Source: Bacillota bacterium (GTDB taxonomy: Bacteria > Bacillota > Sulfobacillia > JAJZYS01 > JAILZS01). Taken from it: DNA of 36,631 nucleotides. The position numbers were made by a program, and so were the translations under genes. Where the stretch lies: the NCBI GenBank assembly GCA_023512375.1, contig JAILZS010000023.1, positions 1 to 36,631 on the forward strand, given 5' to 3'. Shown here piece by piece: positions 22,751 to 30,225 of the stretch (positions are counted from its first letter, which is position 1; the number at the start of each line of letters is the position of its first letter). The notes beneath the pieces were generated by a model. The model was not told where the DNA came from, ran no database searches, and saw only the letters and a program-made list of their open reading frames with translations.

Positions 22751-23071
22751 GTGGACGGGGAGAGCGACACCGCGCGCCGGTACGACGAGGTGGTGGCGCG
22801 GGCGCGCGCCCTCATGTTGCGGAAGAACCACGACTACGGCGAGTCCTGGCGGCACATGCGGCCGGCCTCGATTACCGACCAGATCCTGGTGAAGGTGTTG
22901 CGCATCCGGCGCCTCGAGGAGTTGAGCGCGGCGGGCGTGGCGCCCATGGTGGCGGAGGGCATCGAGGCCGAGTACATCGACATCCTCAACTATGCGGTGT
23001 TCGGCGTCCTGCGCCTGGCCGACGAGAAGGCTGGCGAAGGCGGCGCCTCTCCCCTGCCGGGCGAGGCCTGA
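22751..23071 (+). CDS. DUF1599 protein (nucleotide-modification-associated domain 1)
   Basis: 106 residues from GTG 22751, chosen because AGGAGG at 22738-22743 is 7 nt upstream; an in-frame ATG at 22721 has no ribosome binding site. Small helical protein with RKNHDYGESWRHMR, SITDQILVKVLRIRRLEEL and EGIEAEYIDILNYAVFGVLRL, the pattern I know as DUF1599/PF07659. That domain occurs in phages and in some Bacillota and Bacteroidota and has been linked by context to modified nucleotides, perhaps as an MazG-like all-alpha NTP pyrophosphatase relative. Chromosomal, with no phage genes around. Function not established. Confidence 0.75.
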   Translation: MDGESDTARRYDEVVARARALMLRKNHDYGESWRHMRPASITDQILVKVLRIRRLEELSAAGVAPMVAEGIEAEYIDILNYAVFGVLRLADEKAGEGGASPLPGEA

Positions 23072-23082
23072 GGGAACCTCTG

Positions 23083-24012
23083 TCAGGCCGAGACCGCGGG
23101 CGGGGCGGCGTCGCGGGCGGGCGAGGTCGGCCGGGCCCCCCAGGCGACGCGGGCCAGCCAGACGAACAGGCCGAAGGCGACGGCGGCGCCCGGGTCGGTG
23201 GCCGTGCCCGTGAACAAGCCGCCGAAGGCCTGCGCCGTGGCCCAGCACAGGAGGAGCCAGACGGTCGCGGCCCAGGCCACGGCCGGCCGTGGCCCAAGCG
23301 CCAACGTAGCGGCCCCGAGAGCGGCGAGGGCGGCGACGATGACCAGGTTCCAGACGGCCGGATGGGCCATCACGAGCCCGAGCACGAGGTCGAGGAGACG
23401 CAGGACGAACACCGGCTCCAGGCCGTTCATGGTCACGTTGCCGAAGATGCCGCCCAACCCGGCCGCGGTCCAGAAGCTTCCATTGAGCTGGAGCGCTGCC
23501 CCCATGAGCCAGAACAGCCCCAGCCCCCACCGCAGTCCCTGGGCCACCCGGCCGCCTTGCCAGGCCTGGAGCGGGGCGAGGAGGGCGACCGCCGTGGCGG
23601 CATAGAACACTGTCGTGCCGGGCGCCTCCGACAAGATGGAGGCGTCGCCGCTGACCAGACCCCCCATCCCCTCGCCGAACACCCATACGACGGCGAGCCA
23701 GGCCAGGAGAAGCCACAGGCCGATCCGTCCCGGTCGGCGTGCCGGGCCCCACCACAGGAGGAGGGCGATCGAGGCCTCGACCGCGAACACCGCCAGGTCG
23801 GCCAAGGCCATGTGCCTCACCCACACGCGGTCGACGGCATCTAACATGGAGGCGAACCAGGGCGGCTGGTCGTCCACCGCCACGGGGCCGAGGACGTTGA
23901 CGAACAAGGCGGGCGTGAACATGTGGGGTTGCAACTTCAGGAGGGCGTCCAGCGACCACAGGGCCGCCAGAGCCTGCCCGGCCCGGGCGCGCACGCCGCC
24001 CGCAGCGTCCAA
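23083..24012 (-). CDS. Polytopic membrane protein of unknown function
   Basis: 309 residues from TTG 24012 (GGGAGG upstream but very close; GTG 23994 is an alternative). Seven to eight hydrophobic segments rich in Trp, Leu and Ala, e.g. IGLWLLLAWLAVVWVFG, VFYAATAVALLAPL and VWNLVIVAALAALGAATLAL. The N-terminal LWSLDALLKLQPHMF and FWTAAGLGGIFGNVTMNG look like conserved loops, but I do not recognise the family; a DoxX-like relation is possible and unproven. Converges with the DUF1599 gene, 11 bp apart. Confidence 0.72.
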   Translation of the reverse strand: MDAAGGVRARAGQALAALWSLDALLKLQPHMFTPALFVNVLGPVAVDDQPPWFASMLDAVDRVWVRHMALADLAVFAVEASIALLLWWGPARRPGRIGLWLLLAWLAVVWVFGEGMGGLVSGDASILSEAPGTTVFYAATAVALLAPLQAWQGGRVAQGLRWGLGLFWLMGAALQLNGSFWTAAGLGGIFGNVTMNGLEPVFVLRLLDLVLGLVMAHPAVWNLVIVAALAALGAATLALGPRPAVAWAATVWLLLCWATAQAFGGLFTGTATDPGAAVAFGLFVWLARVAWGARPTSPARDAAPPAVSA

Positions 24013-24126
24013 GGCCTCCCCTCCCCTCGTGCGCCGCCGACCGGGGCGCCGGTACTGGCGGCATTGTAGCAGGCCGTGGGCAGGTGGGGCAGGACGGCCC
24101 GCCCGGCCGGTCCTCTCTGCCGCCGC

Positions 24127-24156
24127 TTGCCGAACGGCCGGTAGACGAAGTACAAT
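24127..24156 (+). promoter_or_regulatory. Promoter of tRNA array 1
   Basis: TTGCCG (24127-24132), 18-bp spacer, TACAAT (24151-24156), ending 11 bp before tRNA-Val. Confidence 0.6.
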
Positions 24157-24167
24157 GGCGGTCGCGC

Positions 24168-24242
24168 GGGCGAATAGCTCAGGGGTAGAGCACCTTCCTT
24201 ACAAGAAGGGGGTCACAGGTTCGAGCCCTGTTTCGCCCACCA
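24168..24242 (+). tRNA. tRNA-Val (anticodon TAC)
   Basis: Acceptor GGGCGAA pairs with TTCGCCC, anticodon loop CTTACAA, T-arm GGTTCGAGCC, CCA encoded. First of three tRNAs. Confidence 0.96.
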
Positions 24243-24248
24243 GTCCCC

Positions 24249-24325
24249 GGAGGCGTGGTGTAGTCGGTTAACATACGTGCCTGTCACGCACGAGATCGCG
24301 GGTTCAAGTCCCGTCGCCTCCGCCA
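24249..24325 (+). tRNA. tRNA-Asp (anticodon GTC)
   Basis: Acceptor GGAGGCG pairs with CGCCTCC, anticodon loop CTGTCAC, discriminator G, CCA encoded. Six bases after tRNA-Val. Confidence 0.96.
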
Positions 24326-24332
24326 GAGGTTC

Positions 24333-24408
24333 GGCCCGGTAGCTCAGCTGGTAGAGCAGAGGACTGAAAATCCTCGTGTCGGCGGTTCGAGTCCGCCCTG
24401 GGCCACCA
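24333..24408 (+). tRNA. tRNA-Phe (anticodon GAA)
   Basis: Acceptor GGCCCGG pairs with CTGGGCC (one G-U), anticodon loop CTGAAAA, CCA encoded. Last of array 1. Confidence 0.96.
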
Positions 24409-24445
24409 CGTTGGAACCCCGGTGCCATCCAGAACCGCTACCTGG

Positions 24446-24475
24446 GCCGCCCACGAGCGTGGGCGGCTCCTTTGT
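24446..24475 (+). terminator. Terminator of tRNA array 1
   Basis: Perfect 10-bp stem GCCGCCCACG (24446-24455) with CGTGGGCGGC (24458-24467) followed by TCCTTTGT, one of the few hairpins here with a partial T-run. 24476-24561 holds nothing recognisable. Confidence 0.75.
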
Positions 24476-24561
24476 CGCCCGCCGGGGGAAGCGAATGCCC
24501 TCTGCTTTCCAGGCACGGGCCCCCGGCGCCGCCGCCGGGGGCCCGCTCCTCGGGCACCTGC

Positions 24562-25362
24562 TTACGAGGCGGGTGCGGCCGGGACCGCCGAGCCGTACTC
24601 CACGTTGAATCCGTCGCTGTCCGCGTCGGGGAGCGAGGGGGTCGACACCTGGCTGCGGCCCTGGATCATGACGCCGCCGTCGGCGGCCGTCAGACCGGGG
24701 TCAACGCCGTTCACCGTCCCGGGATCGAAGGTCGCCAGGCCGTAGTTGGCGAGCTTCGCCACGTGGCCGCCGATCGTCGGCGCCTCCTCGATCCACTCCG
24801 CCGACTGGGCCGGTCCCGAATACGCCTGGGTGGTCGTGAACGTCCACCCGGCGGTGCGGTCGGACAGCGTGATCGTCCACTCGCCGTTGCCGCCGTCGGC
24901 GATCGAGGCAGACATGGCGTCGCCGGGCCGCACCGGGTCGCCGGCGATCACCGTCTCGGCGGCCGGCAGGATCTCCCACCACGCGTAGTAGGAGGCCTTG
25001 CCGGACACGATGTCCTGTTCTGTCCCGGTCTGGATGAGGTCGGAGTTGTTGAATCCGTCGATGCCGATCCAGCTCGACGAGTAGGTGGACCCTCGACTGG
25101 GGGAGACCGCCGGCACGGTCCAGCTGCCGGTGATGGCCGTGTACGTGCTCCCGGTCACGGCGTAACCGGACCAGTTGCTCGACGCCCAGCCGAAGGGGCT
25201 GGTGGAGCCGCCCGACCCGCCGTGGCCGCCGGTCGTGGGCCGCAGGGCGATGCGGGGGGCGTGGACGACGGCCGTCGGGACGCCGGCGAGGGTCGGCCCG
25301 GCCGAGGTCAGGGGTGCAAGGATGGCCAGGGCTGCCAGCGTGGACACACGCGGGGCGGACAT
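24562..25362 (-). CDS. Secreted glutamic peptidase, G1 (eqolisin/A4) family
   Basis: 266 residues from ATG 25362, Shine-Dalgarno GGGAGG. Signal peptide (residues 1-27), a short Gly/Ser-rich pro-region, then the eqolisin domain: SSNWSGYAV, SWTVPAV, SSSWIGIDGFNNSDLIQTG with the candidate catalytic Gln, YYAWWEILP, and SAEWIEEAP with the candidate catalytic Glu. These correspond to the Gln/Glu dyad of scytalidoglutamic peptidase. No Cys. Such enzymes work at acid pH; bacterial members are known from acidophilic Bacillota such as Alicyclobacillus. The domain is about fungal length. Divergent from the MarR gene. Secretion is expected to the cell exterior. Confidence 0.88.
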   Translation of the reverse strand: MSAPRVSTLAALAILAPLTSAGPTLAGVPTAVVHAPRIALRPTTGGHGGSGGSTSPFGWASSNWSGYAVTGSTYTAITGSWTVPAVSPSRGSTYSSSWIGIDGFNNSDLIQTGTEQDIVSGKASYYAWWEILPAAETVIAGDPVRPGDAMSASIADGGNGEWTITLSDRTAGWTFTTTQAYSGPAQSAEWIEEAPTIGGHVAKLANYGLATFDPGTVNGVDPGLTAADGGVMIQGRSQVSTPSLPDADSDGFNVEYGSAVPAAPAS

Positions 25363-25412
25363 GGGGTACCTCCCGCGGGGTTCGCCTGGAACATGCGCCC
25401 ATTTCGCCGCAG

Positions 25413-25441
25413 ACCGTATCTTCCCCTGGGACCAAGCGCAA
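25413..25441 (-). promoter_or_regulatory. Promoter of the G1 peptidase gene (minus strand)
   Basis: On the minus strand TTGCGC (25441-25436), 17-bp spacer, TACGGT (25418-25413), giving a ~45-nt leader to the ATG at 25362. Confidence 0.5.
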
Positions 25442-25493
25442 GGGGAGTTAGGGAACCGTCACCCGTCTGTGCTCGCCATGCTGATAGTTTTCA

Positions 25494-25524
25494 TGTCGAC
25501 AACCGTAAACGGGATGCATACAAT
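25494..25524 (+). promoter_or_regulatory. Promoter of marR-MFS genes with palindrome over the -35 box
   Basis: TCGACA (25496-25501), 17-bp spacer, TACAAT (25519-25524); both boxes match 5/6 of the consensus. The 8-bp palindrome TGTCGACA (25494-25501) covers the -35 box and could be part of an autoregulatory MarR operator. The start near 25531 makes the ATG there leaderless, so ATG 25558 is the better start. Confidence 0.65.
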
Positions 25525-25557
25525 GGGGGCATGACGACACCCACGGCGGAGGATGGC

Positions 25558-26085
25558 ATGGAACGCGACGGCAGCACGGGGCGTGAGGCCCTGCGCGCGG
25601 TGTTCGCCGTTCTCGCCGTGGGGGAGCCGGTCGTGCTCGCCCTGTGGCGGCGATCCGGCCTCAGCCTGACGCAGCTCAACGCGCTGCGGGCGGTGGAACG
25701 CGGCGCCTGCAGCGCGGGGGAGCTGGCCCAGCAGGTGGGGGTGCCGCCTTCGTCCCTGTCGCGCATCCTCGAGCGCCTCGAGCAGCGCGGGCTGGTGGAG
25801 CGGCGGACGGACCCCGAGGACCGGCGTCGGGTACGGATCGTCCTCTTGCCCAGCGGCGCAGCGACCTTGGCCGAGCTGCGAGACGTCACGGCCACCGCCC
25901 TCGTGCCGGCGGTGGAGGCCATGGCGCCGGCAGACCGCGCCGCCCTCGTGCGCGGGGCGCAGGCTCTGGCGGCGGCGGCGCGCGCCGCCGCGGGCGACGG
26001 CGAGGGCCGGACGCCGTCCGGAGGTGCGGGCGAAGGCGGAACGAGAGGGGAGGGCGATGCGCTTGCGCGAAGCGACGGGGATTAG
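25558..26085 (+). CDS. MarR-family transcriptional regulator
   Basis: 175 residues from ATG 25558, with GGAGG (25548-25552) five bases upstream; the ATG at 25531 coincides with the predicted transcription start. Winged helix-turn-helix: LSLTQLNALRAVERG, CSAGELAQQVGVPPSSLSRILERLEQRGLV with the recognition helix, and the wing RRTDPEDRRRVRIVLLPSG. Flanking helices form the dimer interface. The last ~30 residues are Gly/Ala/Glu-rich and partly encoded in the overlap with the MFS gene. It probably represses the downstream exporter and itself, with release by a small phenolic or drug-like ligand; the ligand is unknown. Confidence 0.9.
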   Translation: MERDGSTGREALRAVFAVLAVGEPVVLALWRRSGLSLTQLNALRAVERGACSAGELAQQVGVPPSSLSRILERLEQRGLVERRTDPEDRRRVRIVLLPSGAATLAELRDVTATALVPAVEAMAPADRAALVRGAQALAAAARAAAGDGEGRTPSGGAGEGGTRGEGDALARSDGD

Positions 26086-27811
26086 GGCGTCGGGCGTGCC
26101 CTACAAGTGGATCGCCCTGTCGAACACCACGCTGGGCGTGCTCATGGCATCCATCAACGCGACGATTCTCATCATCTCCCTGCCCGCCATCTTTCGGGGC
26201 ATCCACGTCGACCCACTGGCACCGAACCAGACCAGCCTGCTCCTGTGGGTCATGATGAGCTTCAACGTCGCGACCACCGTGCTTTTGGTCACGTTTGGGC
26301 GCGTCAGCGACTCCTTCGGCCGCGTCCGCCTCTACAACGCGGGGTTCGCCATCTTCACCCTGGGATCGATCCTCTGCTTCTTCACCCCGGGGAGCGGCGT
26401 CGCGGGCGAGTGGGAGCTCATCGCCTTCCGGTTCCTGCAGGGGATCGGAGGCGCCTTCCTGTTCGCCAACAGCGCCGCCATCCTCACCGACGCCTTCCCG
26501 CCCGAGGAGCGCGGCCTGGCGCTCGGGCTCAACCAGGTGGCGGCCATCGCCGGCTCGGTCGTCGGCCTTGTATTGGGCGGCGTGCTGGCGGCGGTCGACT
26601 GGCGCGCCGTCTTCTTGGTCAACGTTCCCATCGGCCTGGCGGGGACGGTGTGGGCGTACGTGGCCCTGCGCGAGCAGGCGGCAGCGCGCGAGCCGGCACG
26701 CCTCGACCTGGTCGGCAACCTCGCCTTCGGCCTCGGCCTGCTCGGGATCCTCGTGGGCCTCACGTACGGCATCGTGCCGTACGGCCACCACCCCATGGGC
26801 TGGCAGAGCCCGTTCGTGCGCGTCGCCATCGCCGGCGGAGTGGCGCTGCTCGCGCTGTTCGCATGGGTCGAGGGACGGGTGGAGCAGCCTCTGTTCCACC
26901 TGCGCCTGTTCCGCATCCGGGCCTTCCTGGCCGGCAACGTGGCCGGCTTCCTCGCCTCGGTGGCGCGCGGCGGCCTGCAGTTCATGATCATCCTGTGGCT
27001 GCAGGGGGTGTGGCTGCCGCTGCACGGCGTGGCCTACGTAAACACGCCGCTTCAAGCGGGCATCGACACACTTCCCCAGATGGCGGGCTTCCTCGTGGCG
27101 GGACCGTTGAGCGGTCGCCTGTCCGACCGCTACGGTGCGCGCTGGTTCGGCTTCTCGGGCATGCTCCTCACCGCCTTGGGGTTCTGGCTGCTCTCCCGCC
27201 TGCCCGCCGACTTCTCCTACCTCCCCTTCGCCCTCGACCTGTTCCTCGTCGGCGCGGGCATGGGCATCTTCGCCTCCCCCAACTCGGCTGCCATCATGAG
27301 CTCGGTCCCGGCCCTGTACCGGGGTGCCGCCTCGGGCATGCGGGCCACCTTCCAGAACGCCGGCATGATGATGAGCATGGGAATCTTCTTCAGCATCGTC
27401 ATCGTGGGCATGAGCGCGCGCCTGCCGGGGGCCTTGGCGCACGGCCTGGCCGCCCTCGGGGTCGGGGGGGCGCTGGCGGCGCGCCTCTCGCACCTGCCCG
27501 CCACCGCCACCCTGTTCGCCGCCCTCCTCGGCTACAACCCCATGGCCCACATGCTGCCGCCGGCGGCACTGCACGCGTTGCCGGCGGACCGGATGCGGGC
27601 GCTCGTGGGCGAACGCTTCTTCCCCTCTCTCATCGCCGCCCCGTTCATGGCTGCCCTGCGCACGGTGTTCCTCTTCTCCCTCGCCATGTCGCTTGTGGCC
27701 GCGATCGCCTCCCTGCTCCGAGGCGGGCGCTACATCGCCGACGAGGCGGCCGACCGCACGGCGGGGGCGGCTGCCCCGCCCGCCGTCGGCCAGGCCCGGA
27801 CGGGGGCCTGA
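26057..27811 (+). CDS. MFS multidrug exporter, DHA2 (EmrB/QacA) family
   Basis: 584 residues from ATG 26057, GGGGAGGG upstream, overlapping the marR end by 29 bp in another frame. About 14 membrane helices. Helix 1 has NTTLGVLMASINATILIISL, the DHA2 pattern; the loop 2-3 motif A is FGRVSDSFGRVRLYN; motif C-like GSVVGLVLGGVL follows; RLSDRYGARW marks the repeat in the second half. A long loop of ~50 residues between late helices contains HMLPPAALHALPADRM, larger than typical. Proton-driven export of hydrophobic drugs is the family role. Coupling to a MarR regulator supports inducible efflux. Confidence 0.9.
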   Translation: MRLREATGIRASGVPYKWIALSNTTLGVLMASINATILIISLPAIFRGIHVDPLAPNQTSLLLWVMMSFNVATTVLLVTFGRVSDSFGRVRLYNAGFAIFTLGSILCFFTPGSGVAGEWELIAFRFLQGIGGAFLFANSAAILTDAFPPEERGLALGLNQVAAIAGSVVGLVLGGVLAAVDWRAVFLVNVPIGLAGTVWAYVALREQAAAREPARLDLVGNLAFGLGLLGILVGLTYGIVPYGHHPMGWQSPFVRVAIAGGVALLALFAWVEGRVEQPLFHLRLFRIRAFLAGNVAGFLASVARGGLQFMIILWLQGVWLPLHGVAYVNTPLQAGIDTLPQMAGFLVAGPLSGRLSDRYGARWFGFSGMLLTALGFWLLSRLPADFSYLPFALDLFLVGAGMGIFASPNSAAIMSSVPALYRGAASGMRATFQNAGMMMSMGIFFSIVIVGMSARLPGALAHGLAALGVGGALAARLSHLPATATLFAALLGYNPMAHMLPPAALHALPADRMRALVGERFFPSLIAAPFMAALRTVFLFSLAMSLVAAIASLLRGGRYIADEAADRTAGAAAPPAVGQARTGA

Positions 27812-27884
27812 GCCGCCCACCCCTCGTGCGCCGGCCGGCGGGGTGCTACCGTGGGACGGGACGATGCCCGGGCGGAGGTGTTCC

Positions 27885-29360
27885 ATGTTCGGCGAGATGT
27901 GGGAGCAGGCGAGCGCCGTCGACTTGGCCGCGGCCATGGGGCGGGGAGAGGTCACGGCCGCCGAACTGACGCTCGCGGCCCTGGAGAGGGTCGCCGTCGA
28001 CCAGGGAGAAAGCGGCGCGAACAGCATGTTGGAGGTCAACCCGGACGCGGTCGCCGCGGCCGAGGCGCTCGACCGGGAGCGGCAGGTCCGGGGGGCGCGG
28101 GGCCCCCTGCACGGCATCCCGGTGGTCCTCAAGGACAACATCGACACGGGCGACCGTATGCATACGAGCGCCGGCTCGCTCGCCCTGGCGGACTCGTATG
28201 CCGCCCACGACGCCTTCCTGGTGCGCCGCCTGCGCCAAGCCGGGGCCGTCGTACTGGGCAAGGCGAACATGACGGAGTGGGCGAACTTCATCAGCGACCA
28301 CATGCCCAGCGGCTACAGCTCGCGCGGCGGCCAGGTGCGTAACCCGTACGGGCCCGGCCGCTTCGACCCGGGTGGTTCGAGCAGCGGCAGCGCCGTCGCG
28401 GTGGCCACGGGCGTGGCGCCGCTGGCGGTGGGGACGGAGACGTCGGGGTCCATCCTCAGCCCCGCCAGCCAGAACGGGGTGGTGGGCATCAAGCCCACGG
28501 TGGGTCTGGTGAGCCGCTCGGGCGTGGTGCCCATCTCCTTCACCCAGGATACGGCCGGCCCCATGGCGCGTACGGTGCGCGACGCGGCGCTCCTGCTCGA
28601 CGCCCTGGCCGGCGTGGACGAAGAGGACCCCGCCACGGGGGCGCAGGTGGGCCGCGTGCCGGCCAGCTACGCCGAAGGCCTCGACCCGGGCGCCCTGCGC
28701 GGGGCGCGGCTGGGGGTGGCCCGCTCCCCGTACGTCGACCGCCTGGACGAGGGAAGGCGGCGGGTGTTCGAGGCGGCGCTCGAGGCCCTGCGCGCCGCGG
28801 GGGCGACGGTGGTCGACCCGGTGGCCATCGCCACCGCAGACGGGCCGTGGGACTTCACCCTCCTGGTGTACGAGTTCAAGCCTGCTCTCAACGCCTACCT
28901 GGCGGGCTTGTCGCCCCGCCTGCCGGCGCGTTCGCTGGCGGAGCTCATCGCGTACAACGAGGCCCATCCTGAGACGATGCTGCGGTACGGGCAGGCGCTG
29001 TTCCTGCGGGCCGAGGCGACGAGCGGCCGACTCACCGACCCCGAGTACGTCGAGACGCGCCTGCGCTATCGCCGATGGGCGAGGGAGGAGGGCATCGACC
29101 GCACCCTGGCGGACCATGCCCTGGACGCCATCCTCTTCCCCAACAACCGGGGGGCGGGCATCGCCGCCGCCGCCGGCTATCCGTCGATCACGGTCCCGGC
29201 CGGCCTGACGGAGGAAGGCGAGCCCGTCGGCCTCACCTTCACGGGCACGGCCTTCTCCGAGGCGCGCCTCATCGCCCTCGCCTACGCGTTCGAACAGGCC
29301 ACGCACCTGCGTCGTCCGCCCCCCGACCCGCGCCCGCGGCCGCTTTCCGGCACGGTTTGA
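27885..29360 (+). CDS. Amidase-signature family amidase
   Basis: 491 residues from ATG 27885, GGAGG at 27874-27878. Amidase-signature fold: GIPVVLKDNIDTGD with the catalytic Lys, the Gly/Ser-rich FDPGGSSSGSAVAVATGVAPLAVGTETSGSI region with the cis-Ser and nucleophile Ser in TSGSI, and GIKPTVGLVSRSGVVPI. The C-terminus has DAILFPNN and AAAGYPSITVPAG. It lacks the GatA-specific tail and no gatB or gatC lies nearby, so it is likely a stand-alone amide hydrolase rather than part of tRNA amidation. Substrate unknown. An extended -10-like TGCTACCGT lies ~35 bp upstream. No signal peptide. Confidence 0.88.
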   Translation: MFGEMWEQASAVDLAAAMGRGEVTAAELTLAALERVAVDQGESGANSMLEVNPDAVAAAEALDRERQVRGARGPLHGIPVVLKDNIDTGDRMHTSAGSLALADSYAAHDAFLVRRLRQAGAVVLGKANMTEWANFISDHMPSGYSSRGGQVRNPYGPGRFDPGGSSSGSAVAVATGVAPLAVGTETSGSILSPASQNGVVGIKPTVGLVSRSGVVPISFTQDTAGPMARTVRDAALLLDALAGVDEEDPATGAQVGRVPASYAEGLDPGALRGARLGVARSPYVDRLDEGRRRVFEAALEALRAAGATVVDPVAIATADGPWDFTLLVYEFKPALNAYLAGLSPRLPARSLAELIAYNEAHPETMLRYGQALFLRAEATSGRLTDPEYVETRLRYRRWAREEGIDRTLADHALDAILFPNNRGAGIAAAAGYPSITVPAGLTEEGEPVGLTFTGTAFSEARLIALAYAFEQATHLRRPPPDPRPRPLSGTV

Positions 29361-29401
29361 GGCCGTCGCCGGCGGCATAGGGTGGCCGGGGGCGGTGCGG
29401 C

Positions 29402-30145
29402 CTGACCCGGGGACGGCGGGAGACGATCCTGGCGGCGGCGGCCGTCGTCGCCGGGGTTCTCCTGTACGTCCTGCGCCTCGACGTCGTGCCGTCGGTGCCG
29501 CGCCAAGCGGGGGAGCCCGTGCGTTGGGTGGAGACCGATCGGCGCTGGGTGGCGCTCACCTTCGACGGCGGTCCCAATCCCACCTGGACGCCGGTCATCC
29601 TGCGCCTTCTCCGGGCCTACGGGGCGCAGGCCACCTTCTTCCCCACCGGGCGGGGACTGGAACGGTATCCGGCCCTGGTGCGCGCCATGGTGGCCGAGGG
29701 TCACGAGGTGGGGGCCGCACCTTACCGCCCTGGCCGCTTGCGGGGCGACAGCGCCGAGATGCGGCGCGAGGTGTGGGCGGCGAGCGTGCGCCTGGAGGCG
29801 GTGACGGGCGTGCGCGCCCTCCTCTTCCGCCCCATTGACGGCGGCCCCAACGTCGCCCTCGCCCACGCGGCAGCCGTGAACGGCGAGCGGCTGGTGCTAT
29901 GGGACCTGGACGGGGGCGATCTCACCGGCCGCCCCCCGGCGGCCGTAGCTGCGCGCATCCTACGCGGCCTGAGGCGGGGCGCGATCGTCCGGCTCCACCA
30001 GGGGGCGGCCGGAGCGCGCGCCTTGGGCATCCTCCTGCCCGAGCTGGCCCGCCTGGGGTACCGCTCCGTCACCGTGTCGGAACTGTTGGGGGCTTCGCTT
30101 TCACCGGCGCCGGGGACCGCGGCTCCGGGCCCGCCCCACCTGTAG
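29402..30145 (+). CDS. Degenerate polysaccharide-deacetylase-like (NodB) protein, probably catalytically inactive
   Basis: The NodB fold is recognisable (WVALTFDGGPNPTW, RLLRAYGAQATFFPTG, AEGHEVGAAPY, LLFRPIDGGPN, LVLWDLDGGDL, IVRLHQ, LGYRSVTVSELL), but the metal site is lost: TFDDGP is TFDGGP and the H-x3-H ligands after GHEVG are absent. The only ordinary in-frame start is GTG 29486, which would leave out a clear signal-anchor (TILAAAAVVAGVLLYVLRL) encoded just before it. Reading back, the frame is open to a stop at 29378 and the only plausible initiator is CTG 29402, giving MTRGRRETIL. Either CTG is used, or an indel removed the start. The intact relative in this window is at 2689. May bind glycan without cleaving. 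Confidence 0.7.
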   Translation: MTRGRRETILAAAAVVAGVLLYVLRLDVVPSVPRQAGEPVRWVETDRRWVALTFDGGPNPTWTPVILRLLRAYGAQATFFPTGRGLERYPALVRAMVAEGHEVGAAPYRPGRLRGDSAEMRREVWAASVRLEAVTGVRALLFRPIDGGPNVALAHAAAVNGERLVLWDLDGGDLTGRPPAAVAARILRGLRRGAIVRLHQGAAGARALGILLPELARLGYRSVTVSELLGASLSPAPGTAAPGPPHL

Positions 30146-30157
30146 GGGCGCGGACGC

Positions 30158-30186
30158 TTGCGGCGGCGGAGCGCGAGGGGTACACC
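30158..30186 (+). promoter_or_regulatory. Promoter before the 30226 membrane protein gene
   Basis: TTGCGG (30158-30163), 17-bp spacer, TACACC (30181-30186), 39 bp before the ATG. Confidence 0.45.
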
Positions 30187-30225
30187 GGAAGGGAGTGGAT
30201 CGAGGCGTAGCGGGGAGGGGCGCAC

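Noticed and set aside
24168-24408. tRNA array as an integration site
   Set aside because: No integrase gene, no direct repeat of a tRNA 3' end and no phage genes nearby.
27885-29360. Calling the amidase gatA
   Set aside because: No gatB or gatC next to it and no GatA-specific C-terminus; family-level amidase is all that can be supported.
29486-30145. Calling the second NodB gene an active deacetylase
   Set aside because: The metal Asp and the H-x3-H ligands are absent.
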